Counted from the first letter of the stretch, positions 43,669 to 51,652 are shown. The stretch: 64,000 bases of DNA from Pseudomonas baetica (GCF_002813455.1 NZ_PHHE01000001.1:1488001-1552000); one strand, 5' to 3'. Translations and numbers: made by a program. Notes: generated by a model not told the origin, from the sequence alone.

Positions 43669-44474
43669 GGTTTGAGGGTCTCGTTGTCGGGTTTTTCGCT
43701 GAAGCGGCGGATCAGTGGCAACTGCTTGCGCAGGCCGCGATCAACCAGATGCGGCAATAGATTGTTGAGGCGCACGAAGAAGCGTTCGGGCCAGCCCAGA
43801 TACAGATCGCGGCGGTCGCCGGCGATCGCGTGCAGAACCGCCGAAGCCACGGTTTGCGGGTCGTCGACGTTGGCTTTCAGTGCATCGTTCAAGGCTTGCG
43901 CCGCGCTGCTGTTCATCGACGTGCGGGTGGCGCGGGGCGCGACGTAAAGAACGCTGACCCGCGTGTCAGCCAGCTCCCGGCGCAGCGCTTCGGAGAAACC
44001 GCGCAAGGCAAACTTGCTCGCGCAGTAACTGGCATAACCGGCATAGCCGATCGAGCCATAAGTGGAGCCAACATTGACCACCATGGCGCTGTCCGCCTGC
44101 TTGAGCAGCGGTAACAGCAGTTTTGTCAGGCAGATCGGCGCACTGACATTCACCGCCAGCATGGCGTTGATGTCGCTGTCATCGAGCTGTTCGAGCATGG
44201 CGAAGTGGTTGACCCCGGCCGCGTTGATCAGCAGGTTGATGCCACCGATGCCTTCAGCGGCGGCCAGCACTTTGCGTCGGTCGCTGAGGAAGGTCAGGTC
44301 GGCGCCGATCCAATACAGATTTTGCGGATAACGCTCAAGCAACGGCAGCAGCGCTTCCTGATGCCGGGCCACGACCAGCACCCGCGCACCGGCGGCGCAC
44401 AAGGCACTGGCGATGGCCATGCCGATACCGCCACTGGCGCCGGTCAGGACAACACGCGCTTCATGCAGCTGCAT
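43665..44474 (-). CDS. Short-chain dehydrogenase/reductase
   Basis: 269 residues from the ATG at 44474; the next in-frame ATG upstream is less well placed. Cofactor motif TGASGGIGMAIA near the start, INAAG for the NNAG position and catalytic Tyr-Lys in YASYCASKFALRGFSEAL with the Ser in VNVGSTYGS. The type is close to SDRs that act on acyl or polyketide-like chains. It overlaps the upstream iron-enzyme gene by 14 bases and the TPR gene by 4, so it is an integral part of the operon. Confidence 0.9.
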   Translation of the reverse strand: MQLHEARVVLTGASGGIGMAIASALCAAGARVLVVARHQEALLPLLERYPQNLYWIGADLTFLSDRRKVLAAAEGIGGINLLINAAGVNHFAMLEQLDDSDINAMLAVNVSAPICLTKLLLPLLKQADSAMVVNVGSTYGSIGYAGYASYCASKFALRGFSEALRRELADTRVSVLYVAPRATRTSMNSSAAQALNDALKANVDDPQTVASAVLHAIAGDRRDLYLGWPERFFVRLNNLLPHLVDRGLRKQLPLIRRFSEKPDNETLKP

Positions 44475-45134
44475 GTTGAGCCTGCACTTCACGCGGCAAG
44501 CCACGGAACATATCGGTGTACAGGCGATACACGACTTTCGAGGCGTGGATCACCGCCGCCTGATCTTCGGGATCCTCCAGTTTGTTCATCAGTCGGCGGT
44601 AGGTCTGCATGTGTTCGATGTCCAGCGAGCCGTGGGAGCTCAAATAACTGAACGCCGTTTCCGGCAACGCCAGACGCTCACGAATGCTGCCCGCCGCGTG
44701 GGTGGCCAGGGCAATGCTGGTGCCCTCAAGCACATTGACCATGCCGAACAGCCCCACCGGATTGCCCCGGGCGATCAGGTCGTAGAGGAAGCTGACCATC
44801 AACTCGATCGACAGCGACGGCTGACCATCACTCACCGCATCACGATCACCGCCACAGGCGGCAATGTCGTTGAGCACCCACTGTTCATGGCCGTATTCAT
44901 CCTCGATGTACTCGCAGACGGCTTTGCGCAACCACTCCAGACGTGTTGGCAAACGTGCGCCGCAAGCCATCATCAGCGGCACGGTGTGGCGCACGTGGTA
45001 ATAGGCCTGGGCGAGAAATTCCCGATAGCTCTCAAGGCTGACCTTGCCTGCAGCGCATCAACGATGATCGGCAGGTTGAACAGCTCGTGGCGTTCCTGCT
45101 GTGTGGCTTCTTGCAGGGTGTCGAAAAAACTCAT
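44461..45134 (-). pseudogene. Haem-oxygenase-like iron-containing redox enzyme, frameshifted
   Basis: The gene starts at the ATG at 45134 (ATGA overlap with the ligase stop) and reads SFFDTLQEATQQERHELFN...PIIVDALQ, then leaves frame near 45047. The rest continues in another frame with YYHVRHTVPLMMACGARLP and two iron-ligand segments: YIEDEYGHEQWVLNDIAACG and SLDIEHMQTYRRLMNKLED. Restoring one base (CAGGGCAAG instead of CAGGCAAG) rejoins the frames into about 224 residues. The site is not a recognisable slippery heptamer, so this is a mutation or an assembly error. Relatives are di-iron oxidases of the haem-oxygenase-like fold acting on fatty or amino acids. Confidence 0.82.
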
Positions 45135-46612
45135 GATGCGGATGCCTCGCAGATAACGGATTCGGTTAATTGGGTGTGGTAATGCGCGACGATGGCTTCG
45201 CGGCGCGGGCGGCCATTGGCGGTGAGCAGGCCATTGGCGGCGCTGAAGGGGTGGGGTAGGCGTGTCCAGCGACGCACCTGGGCGTAATCGGGCAAGGCTT
45301 CGTTGGCTTCGGCGACGGCGGCGGCCAGATCCGCGTCGCTGCAATCGGCGCGGTGCGGCCAGAGCAGGGCGTGGTTGTGCGGCATCGCCTCGCCATAGAC
45401 GAACGCCTGGGCAATGTGGCGGCGCTGGGTCAGTTCCGACTCGACCCATTCCGGGTTGACGTTGCGCCCGAAACTGGTGACGAACTGATGCTTCTTGCGG
45501 CCCTTGAGGTAGAGAAAACCTTCCGGGTCGAACTCGCCCAGATCGCCGCTCGGCCACCACTCTTCGGCGTATGGCGCATCCCCCAGATAACCCAGCAGCG
45601 GCGAGCCCTTGATCAGCACTTCGCCGTCCTCGGCCAGCCTTACTTCAACATGCGGCAACGGCCGGCCAACGCTGCCCGGACGCCGTGCACCGGGGCGATT
45701 GAGGCAAACCACCGAAGCGCATTCCGACAAGCCATAACCTTCATAAACCGGCAGGCCGACCCGTTGCGCGCGGTGCAGTAAATCCTCGGACACCCGTGCG
45801 CCTCCGACGGCGGCAAAGCGCAGCGTTTGCGGGTCGAACGCCTTTTGTTCGGCAGCGCTGACCAGCATCAGCAACAGCTGCGGCACCAGAATCAGACTCT
45901 CCGGCGCACGGCTGGCCAGATAGCCGAGCAGGCGCGGCACATCGACACCGCTGGCGCCGTGAATGCCGAGGGTTTTCTGGCTCGGCAGGCTCAACATCGC
46001 ACCGGCATACAGCGCCGCATAACAACCGAGGTTTTCCAGCAGAATCGCCAGCGGCAGCAGACTCAGATGATGCTCAGGATTAGTCGGCTCGCTCGCCTGA
46101 TGCAGCTCTCGCGCCACCCGCAACAAACTGTCGGCACTCAGGCACACGCCTTTGGGCGTGCCGGTGGTGCCGGAGGTAAACGTCAGTTTGGCGGTGCCAG
46201 CGGGCATACGACTTGGGCCGCTGAATGTGCGGCACCAGAACTCGCCGTTTTTCACATAACCGCCATTGCGCAGTTCGGCCTCAAGCTCCGGCTCGGCAAT
46301 CACCCGTTCAGCCTGACTCAGCTCCAGACAATGGGCGCGTTGCGCCGGGCTGAAAAACGGCGGCAGCGTCACACAGGTCAGGCCTTCGAACAGCACGGCC
46401 AGATCCCAGAGCATCGCGTCGACGCCGTTATCCAGTGCCAGTGCGACAACTTGCACGTGTTCATCGCGCAAGCGCTCCTGGCGATACAGCACCTCGGCGT
46501 ACAGGGTCGTGTAATCCATTTTCAGCGTATCGCCCCACAGCGCGACCGCGTTGTCGTTGCGCCCGGCATGGCTGCGCAGGGTTTCCTGAAAACGTTGCAG
46601 TTCAAGCGACAT
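45131..46612 (-). CDS. AMP-dependent acyl-CoA synthetase/ligase-like protein
   Basis: 493 residues from the ATG at 46612 with AAGGAG seven bases upstream. P-loop AKLTFTSGTTGTPKGVCLS, adenylate motifs VYEGYGLSECASVVC and SGDLGEFDPEGFLYLKGRKKHQFVTSFGRNVNPEWVES are intact. The C-terminal catalytic-lysine position appears to be Arg (LTANGRPRRE where LTPTxKxRR is usual). It should activate a carboxylic acid as the acyl-adenylate. It overlaps the hemolysin-family gene by 11 bp and the iron-enzyme gene by 4 bp, a sign of coupled translation and a shared pathway. Confidence 0.9.
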   Translation of the reverse strand: MSLELQRFQETLRSHAGRNDNAVALWGDTLKMDYTTLYAEVLYRQERLRDEHVQVVALALDNGVDAMLWDLAVLFEGLTCVTLPPFFSPAQRAHCLELSQAERVIAEPELEAELRNGGYVKNGEFWCRTFSGPSRMPAGTAKLTFTSGTTGTPKGVCLSADSLLRVARELHQASEPTNPEHHLSLLPLAILLENLGCYAALYAGAMLSLPSQKTLGIHGASGVDVPRLLGYLASRAPESLILVPQLLLMLVSAAEQKAFDPQTLRFAAVGGARVSEDLLHRAQRVGLPVYEGYGLSECASVVCLNRPGARRPGSVGRPLPHVEVRLAEDGEVLIKGSPLLGYLGDAPYAEEWWPSGDLGEFDPEGFLYLKGRKKHQFVTSFGRNVNPEWVESELTQRRHIAQAFVYGEAMPHNHALLWPHRADCSDADLAAAVAEANEALPDYAQVRRWTRLPHPFSAANGLLTANGRPRREAIVAHYHTQLTESVICEASAS

Positions 46613-47279
46613 GGAAAGCTCCTTCAATCGAAGTCGGCAATCCCAGCCGGTTGAACAGTCCGATATTGCGCAAATGGATGAACCCGGCGCGGATGTTGCC
46701 GACGTGTACCCACGGTTTGCTTTCGTAATAACTGCCCCAATGTTGACGCTCGTCACCCAGTCGCTCCGGGTCTGCGGCGCACAATGTCACTGGATTCAGG
46801 CCGAGACGATGGAAGCTGTTGACCAGCCCGATGTTGCCGGTGAACGTCACCCACTCCAGACCGCCCATGGCCAGCAAATAGGTGATAGCGATGATGCTCA
46901 GACGCGCACTGCCGGTGTCGCTGGCCGCGAGGTTGCCGACTTCGACAATCGCGGTGCGGTCCACCGGGCGATCCGCCGCCGCGCTGATCAGCGGTTCGAT
47001 CGGCTCATCCAGGTAGCGCTCAAGAAACAATGGCTGCAGATGGGCGCGACGTACACCGGCCACCGCGCACAGTTCACCTGCGGCGTTGTGCATGCCGAAC
47101 AGCTCCGGCATGAAGTGACGAATATCGGCACCGTGGGCCTTGCGAAAGCGCTGCTGAATGAACGTCTCGAATGCCGTTCGTTGCCCGTCATCCGGCAAGG
47201 TATGGGTCAGCATCATCTGCGGCGTTTCGGTTTGGCCGAAGTGCAGGGGCAGGGGGATGTTCCAGTCGAAATCGGGCAT
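46602..47279 (-). CDS. Thermostable-hemolysin family protein (T_hemolysin domain)
   Basis: 225 residues from the ATG at 47279 (GGAGG ten bases upstream; a TTG 14 codons earlier is also possible). Family segments include FIQQRFRKAHGADIRHFMPELFGM, LCAVAGVRRA, LFLERYLDEPIE, VEVGNLAAS and LVNSFHRLGLNPV. The pattern resembles the fold of acyl-homoserine-lactone synthases and GNAT enzymes, so an acyl-transfer role is more likely than direct haemolysis. It is the first gene of the seven-gene operon; a 209-base gap to the divergent cytochrome b561 gene should hold both promoters. Confidence 0.85.
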   Translation of the reverse strand: MPDFDWNIPLPLHFGQTETPQMMLTHTLPDDGQRTAFETFIQQRFRKAHGADIRHFMPELFGMHNAAGELCAVAGVRRAHLQPLFLERYLDEPIEPLISAAADRPVDRTAIVEVGNLAASDTGSARLSIIAITYLLAMGGLEWVTFTGNIGLVNSFHRLGLNPVTLCAADPERLGDERQHWGSYYESKPWVHVGNIRAGFIHLRNIGLFNRLGLPTSIEGAFHVA

Positions 47280-47488
47280 GGGCAGAACGCCTCCCTCAAT
47301 AGGTTTGAGGGGAGTATCCAAGCCATTTCTTAACGAAGTCTGAAGGTGAAAGAAGGTTAATCCACGGGCCGATCTTCAGACTGTCTTAAGACTGGCCGGG
47401 CAGGGTGACACCGTCGGTTCGCCCGGCCAAAGGAACGTGACCGTCGACCGCTCCGACCGTCACACACGACAATCACGAGGCGCTACTT

Positions 47489-48043
47489 ATGACCCGCGAC
47501 AACGCCGTAAACCGTTATGGAAAACTTTCAATCACGATGCACTGGCTGATGCTGGCGCTGTTCGTCGGCGTTTACGCCTGCGTTGAAATCAAAGGCTACA
47601 TGCCCAAGGGCAGCGAAGCGCGCGGCCTGCTGATGGGCTTTCACGGCCTGTTCGGCGCCAGCATCTTCGCCCTGGTGTGGATCCGCCTGCTTGGTCGCCT
47701 GACCCCGCGCCCACCGATCACCCCCAAACCCCCAACCTGGCAGACCGGCATCGCGCACCTGATGCACCTGGCCCTCTACGGCCTGATGATCGCCACCCCG
47801 ATCCTCGCCTGGCTGATGCTCGCCGCCGGCGACAAACCGTTCCCGTACTTCGGCTTCCACGTACCGGCCCCGGTCGCCATCGACCCGGACTTCGCCAAAC
47901 GCCTGAAGTACTGGCACGAACTGATCGGCAGCAGCGGTTACTGGCTGATCGGCCTGCACGCAGTGGCGGGGCTGTTTCACCATTATTGGGTGCGCGATAA
48001 CACGCTGGTGCGGATGCTGCCGGGCCGCACAGGCACACGCTGA
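47489..48043 (+). CDS. Cytochrome b561 family protein
   Basis: 184 residues with four membrane segments; GAGG lies eight bases before the ATG. Haem-ligand histidines are in SITMHWLMLALFVGVY, MGFHGLFGASIF, LMHLALYGLMIATP and GLHAVAGLFHHYWV, the standard b561 layout. These proteins shuttle electrons at the inner membrane. The 3' end and the following REPIN are duplicated about 1.7 kb downstream (49598-49879). Confidence 0.92.
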   Translation: MTRDNAVNRYGKLSITMHWLMLALFVGVYACVEIKGYMPKGSEARGLLMGFHGLFGASIFALVWIRLLGRLTPRPPITPKPPTWQTGIAHLMHLALYGLMIATPILAWLMLAAGDKPFPYFGFHVPAPVAIDPDFAKRLKYWHELIGSSGYWLIGLHAVAGLFHHYWVRDNTLVRMLPGRTGTR

Positions 48044-48210
48044 CCTCTTTGTGGGAGCGAGCCTGCTCGCGAAAGCGGTGTGTCATCCGATGATGATGTT
48101 GGCTGACACGACAACTTCGCGAGCAGGCTCGCTCCCACAGGTTTTTGCGGCGTCCGGTAGGGGGCAGTTGCCGGATCCGCACTTCGCGTCCACGCTTAGG
48201 CCTTGCCGAC
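47912..48210. repeat. Long direct repeat, copy 1
   Basis: Begins within the cytochrome b561 gene (TGGCACGAACTGATCGGCAG), continues through its stop, the REPIN and the segment CGGATCCGCACTTCGCGTCC, and ends at CTTAGGCCTTGCCGAC. The second copy (49598-49879) is nearly identical except for a 17-base deletion and a few substitutions. The two flank the phospholipase-like gene. Confidence 0.93.
48050..48139. repeat. REPIN in repeat copy 1
   Basis: TGTGGGAGCGAGCCTGCTCG and its inverse; the centre reads TCATCCGATGATGATGTTGG, different from the TGTTGAATGTG type but identical to the REPIN at 49718 except for few bases. Located seven bases after the cytochrome b561 stop. Confidence 0.93.
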
Positions 48211-48327
48211 GCGCGCATGCTTGAATGTGTAAGGAGTTAAAAAGGGGCATCCCGCGAATTAAAAGACAACGGCCGTTTAATTAACTACTAGCATTGTGAT
48301 CAGGACTGGATAGCAACGGACTTAGCT

Positions 48328-49326
48328 ATGAAAAAGATCAGCATCGCTATTTTGATAATGGCCACCGCAGCCGGTAGTGCGCACGCCTTCAAATTAAACC
48401 CAATGAACAGATATATCGTTGCGCCCCAAGGTACTGCTGCAGATCATTTTTCGGAACCGGTACACGAAAGAATTACACGTTTGGCACGTGAGCGGTTTGT
48501 AAAACGCTGCGTTGAGGAAACCCCGAACGATGCTGTTTGCAAGTTAAACAGCAGTCCTGATGCCGTTATTCAAGACTCACTCATACGTGGCGTATGGTGG
48601 AATGATGACCCGAACCAAAGTCTCTATAGAATTTCAGCTTTGACTTGGGTGGGGCATATGTGGGATGCGAAGAGGCGAGCAAACAACTCTGCTTACACCA
48701 TCGATTCAAGGTACAAGATGCATTACCGCAGCCATTACGGCGATATGCAGTTTTTACACTCAATGGCGTCGGCGGATGGCGAGAAAGCCGTCGATACAAA
48801 ACAGAAAATCCTTATGTGGGCCGAGTTTGCCTATCGCATGGCGACGAATGAGCTGAAGCCTGCAACTCACTTTAAAGCTGTGAAAATAGAAAATCTGAAC
48901 CGTTACTTTGCCCGTCAGGCGGATTGGCAACTTAGCTACATCATGCAGCCCAAGTACCATCTGGAAGACACCCCCAACGACTTTGCCGATCACGCGCTGG
49001 GTTCATTGCTGCATATGGTTGAAGACTCCTATTCTGCCGCTCATATCGAACGAGACTATGCAGCAACCAAAGCGTGCCCCACAGGGCATATTAAACGGTT
49101 TCTTGCCTATACACATCAGGACTCGGCAAAACACGGCGCCGCAGATACTTGGGCGGCATATAAAAGCTCAGGACAAGCCGAAATGCCAGTTGATGTCAGT
49201 GCGCAACTGATCTGGTTCGCCCGTCGTAAGGCCGATTGGGCAAAGGAAGTCGCACCTTATCTGGATAAAGTCGTGTACTGCACAGAAGAGGCCACGGAGG
49301 TCGCTGATTCGGGTATCTACCATTAG
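48328..49326 (+). CDS. Secreted zinc-dependent phospholipase C/P1-nuclease-like protein
   Basis: 332 residues; signal peptide MKKISIAILIMATAAGSAHA. The mature part begins near FKLNPMNRYIVAPQ. Likely metal-binding segments include EPVHERITRLARERF, ALTWVGHMWD and the strong block HLEDTPNDFADHALGSLLHMVEDSYSAAHIERD, where the HxxxD and LLHxxEDSxSxAH pattern is that of zinc phospholipase C-like proteins. The gene is clearly AT-richer than its neighbours and is enclosed by a long direct repeat, so it was probably acquired. The substrate is not inferable; a nuclease role is an alternative. Confidence 0.6.
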   Translation: MKKISIAILIMATAAGSAHAFKLNPMNRYIVAPQGTAADHFSEPVHERITRLARERFVKRCVEETPNDAVCKLNSSPDAVIQDSLIRGVWWNDDPNQSLYRISALTWVGHMWDAKRRANNSAYTIDSRYKMHYRSHYGDMQFLHSMASADGEKAVDTKQKILMWAEFAYRMATNELKPATHFKAVKIENLNRYFARQADWQLSYIMQPKYHLEDTPNDFADHALGSLLHMVEDSYSAAHIERDYAATKACPTGHIKRFLAYTHQDSAKHGAADTWAAYKSSGQAEMPVDVSAQLIWFARRKADWAKEVAPYLDKVVYCTEEATEVADSGIYH

Positions 49327-49440
49327 GGAAAGTAATCAGTTCGTTGTCATGCAGAAATAAACGAAGTGCGGTAGACGTGAGAGTCAGGAGGCTTAATCCT
49401 GGATTTTGATGTACCTCCACGTGATCTTTCTATCATTCTG

Positions 49441-49711
49441 CACTGGCGGATGCGGATGCGGATGCGGATGCTGTTCGTCGGCGCATTTGTCTGCGTCGAA
49501 ACCACCGGCCTGGGAGATCTGCATCTCGCAGTTGATGCTCTTGGCCTTCTATGACCTGATGATCTCCACCCCGGACTTCGGCAAATGCCTGAAGTAGTGG
49601 CACGAACTGATCGGCAGCAGCGGTTACTGGCTGATTGGGCAGCACGCGCTGGCGGGGTTGTTTCATTATTATTGGGTGCGCATGCTGCCGGGCCGCACAG
49701 GCACACGCTGA
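49441..49711 (+). pseudogene. Decayed second copy of the cytochrome b561 gene
   Basis: Starts with four GCGGAT hexamers (49446-49469) and CTGTTCGTCGGCG, matching an early part of the intact gene. It then jumps by deletion to a segment like GACCTGATGATCTCCACCCC, and continues into the well-conserved 3' end. A Tyr codon has become TAG (TGAAGTAGTGGCAC), and a 17-base deletion removes part of the C-terminus. The last 100 bases are almost identical to the intact gene, whereas the 5' part is diverged, suggesting gene conversion of the flank. Confidence 0.88.
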
Positions 49712-49879
49712 CCTCTTTGTGGGAGCGAGCCTGCTCGCGAAAGCGGTGTGTCATCCGATGACGATGTTGGCTGACACGACGCCATCGCGAGCAGGCTCGC
49801 TCCCACAGGTTTTTGCGGCGTCCGGTAGGGGGGCAGTTGCCGGATCCGCACTTCGCGTCCACGCTTAGGCCTTGCCGAC
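49598..49879. repeat. Long direct repeat, copy 2
   Basis: Partner of 47912-48210, containing the decayed cytochrome b561 end, a REPIN at 49718-49807 and the CGGATCCGCACTTCGCGTCC segment up to CTTAGGCCTTGCCGAC. After it the sequence leads straight to the ribosome site of the DUF4287 gene, so this copy appears to be in the ancestral position relative to that gene. Confidence 0.93.
49718..49807. repeat. REPIN in repeat copy 2
   Basis: Left arm TGTGGGAGCGAGCCTGCTCG is perfect; the right arm reads CATCGCGAGCAGGCTCGCTC with one change at its inner end. The centre TCATCCGATGACGATGTTGG differs from copy 1 at one base. Confidence 0.93.
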
Positions 49880-49926
49880 AAGGAGCGTCCGCCGACCCTC
49901 CGTCGCGAACCAACGGAGCGTGCAGC

Positions 49927-50142
49927 ATGAGCGAAGACAACAAAGTAAAAGGCCCGGCGTCGTACTTCCCCTCCATCGAGAAAAAGTACGGCCAACCCAT
50001 CGACCACTGGCTGACCCTGCTCGCCAGCGTCACCGACAAAAAGCACATGGTACTGGTGGCATGGCTCAAGGAAGAACACGGTATGGGCCACGGGCATGCC
50101 AATGCGCTGGTTGCGCATCATCTGGCCAGCGGCAAAAAGTGA
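49927..50142 (+). CDS. DUF4287 domain protein
   Basis: 71 residues; GGAG eight bases upstream of the ATG. The short domain (PASYFPSIEKKYGQPIDHWLTLL, HMVLVAWLKEEHGMGHGHANALVAHHLA) is the DUF4287 pattern, in which a helical pair with a GMGHGHANALV end is conserved. Function unknown. It is followed within 14 bases by a GNAT gene and is likely cotranscribed with it. Confidence 0.9.
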   Translation: MSEDNKVKGPASYFPSIEKKYGQPIDHWLTLLASVTDKKHMVLVAWLKEEHGMGHGHANALVAHHLASGKK

Positions 50143-50155
50143 GGGCAGGGCAGTG

Positions 50156-50635
50156 ATGAATTTCTCCCACCGGCCAGTGACCGCCGACGACGTCAAAACC
50201 ATTTGCGGCTTTCCTCAAGGCGAGCAAGAGCTGTTCTTCATGTTCCCGAAAGCAAACTTCCCGCTGACGGAAGAGCAGATGCACACCGCGATCAGCCAGC
50301 GCTTCGACTCCACGGCTTTTCTGGCAAACGGCGAGTTCGTCGGTTTCGCCAACTTCTACCGTGCTGAGTACGATGGCATCTGCTGCATCGGCAACGTCAT
50401 CGTCGCGCCATACGCTCGCGGGCAAGGTGTCGCGCGATACATCGTCGAAACCATGACCACGCTGGGTTTCGAAAAATACCAAGCCAAGGAAGTGCAACTC
50501 TCCTGCTTCAACGAAAACACCGCAGGATTGTTGCTCTATCCGAAACTCGGCTTCATCCCGTTTTCCATCGAAGAACGACCGGCGCCGGGTGGCAGGCGAT
50601 CAGCCCTGATCCACATGACACACCACAAAACCTGA
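50156..50635 (+). CDS. GNAT-family N-acetyltransferase
   Basis: 159 residues from the ATG at 50156 (AGGGCAGTG before it). GEFVGFANFYRAEYDGICCIGNVIVAPYARGQGVARYIVE contains the acetyl-CoA loop ARGQGVA; the C-terminal SCFNENTAGLLLYPKLGFIPF is the usual final strand-helix. The substrate is unknown. It forms a two-gene unit with the DUF4287 gene. Confidence 0.88.
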   Translation: MNFSHRPVTADDVKTICGFPQGEQELFFMFPKANFPLTEEQMHTAISQRFDSTAFLANGEFVGFANFYRAEYDGICCIGNVIVAPYARGQGVARYIVETMTTLGFEKYQAKEVQLSCFNENTAGLLLYPKLGFIPFSIEERPAPGGRRSALIHMTHHKT

Positions 50636-50914
50636 GCAACCCGCGAAACCTGTGGGAGCCGGGCTTGCCCGCGAAGGCGTCCGCCCAATCCCCCATCACT
50701 TCCAGAACGAACCAGCCGGGAGCGCTCAGCGATCAGACTTCGTATCCATCGCATCCAGCTGGCACTCATCGTCGGTGCCTTCCAGGTGCTCCTTCGCAGT
50801 ACCAGATGAGGTCGCCCGAGGTGAGCTGCGGCCACTGCGCAATTCAGAGGAAGACCTGCAGCCGTAGCGTTTGCAATCGAAAGCGGCCATGGCCAGGCTG
50901 ACGATTATTTGTTT
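50636..50914. other. Gene-free interval with a single REP
   Basis: Contains one REP of the GGGCTTG type at 50651-50677 (TGTGGGAGCCGGGCTTGCCC) without an inverted partner. The remaining ~230 bases show no gene with a ribosome site. They separate the GNAT gene from the convergent carbonic anhydrase. Confidence 0.6.
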
Positions 50915-51652
50915 TCAGGTAAAGAACTCAACCTCTCCACCCATAAGCTTATAGATAGCGCCTACGATTTTTATTTTCCCATCCTGCTCAAGCTTGTTCA
51001 GGGTCGGGCTATGTTGACGGATATCGGCCATCGTCATTTTGATGTTGGTGCGGGCAACGGAATCGACAAACTCATAGTTGTCAGCTGTACGCTCACCTTC
51101 GTATACCGTTTCAGCAATTGCCGGTTTGATTTTGCTCAGCAATCCAGTCAGGTTTCCCAGTTCGGCATTGGCAATTGCACCCTTCACTGCACCACAGGAG
51201 GTATGCCCCATCACCACTACTACCTTGGCCCCTGCTAGAGCACAGGCAAATTCCATACTGCCGAGAATGTCTTCGTTTTCCACATTGCCAGCCACGCGGC
51301 AGTTAAACGTTTCACCAATACCGGCATCCAGCAGGATTTCCGCCGGGGCGCGCGAATCAATACAGCTTAAAATTACCGCTGACGGATACTGCCCGTTTTG
51401 ACTGGCGCGCTTTTGCGCCAAATAGTCATGCTTCTGCCTTTTGCCTTCACGGAAACGCAGATTGCCGGATCTCAGGCTTTCAATGACCTCATCCGGCGTC
51501 ATTTTATCTCGCTCTTCTTTGCTGAGCGCTGCAGCAAAAGAGACTGAAGGCATAGTTAATCCGGCCACTCCAGTAATCGTTAATGCTGAAAGGGCCGCTC
51601 CGCGCTTGAGCAGCATGCGGCGGGATGGGTGTTGCGGGTCAGCTTTATTCAT
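50915..51652 (-). CDS. Tat-exported beta-class carbonic anhydrase
   Basis: 245 residues. A twin-arginine signal (HPSRRMLLKRG, hydrophobic stretch, then SVSFAAA) directs folded export. The catalytic domain has zinc ligands in LSCIDSRAPAE and MGHTSCGAVKGA, plus CRVAGNVENEDILGSMEFA. Export before folding in the cytoplasm would not allow zinc loading, so the Tat route fits. It would catalyse CO2/bicarbonate exchange in the periplasm. It is AT-richer than typical genes here and stands alone, beside degraded DNA; it is distinct from cynT. Confidence 0.92.
   Translation of the reverse strand: MNKADPQHPSRRMLLKRGAALSALTITGVAGLTMPSVSFAAALSKEERDKMTPDEVIESLRSGNLRFREGKRQKHDYLAQKRASQNGQYPSAVILSCIDSRAPAEILLDAGIGETFNCRVAGNVENEDILGSMEFACALAGAKVVVVMGHTSCGAVKGAIANAELGNLTGLLSKIKPAIAETVYEGERTADNYEFVDSVARTNIKMTMADIRQHSPTLNKLEQDGKIKIVGAIYKLMGGEVEFFT

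Noticed and set aside
45040..45052. Programmed -1 frameshift in the iron-enzyme gene
   Set aside because: The bases at the junction (CTGCAGGCAAGG) do not form an X-XXY-YYZ slippery site and no clear downstream stimulator was seen; mutation or sequencing error is simpler.
48328..49326. Prophage or integrative element around the phospholipase-like gene
   Set aside because: No integrase, phage structural genes or att-like tRNA ends are present; only a single gene lies between the direct repeats.
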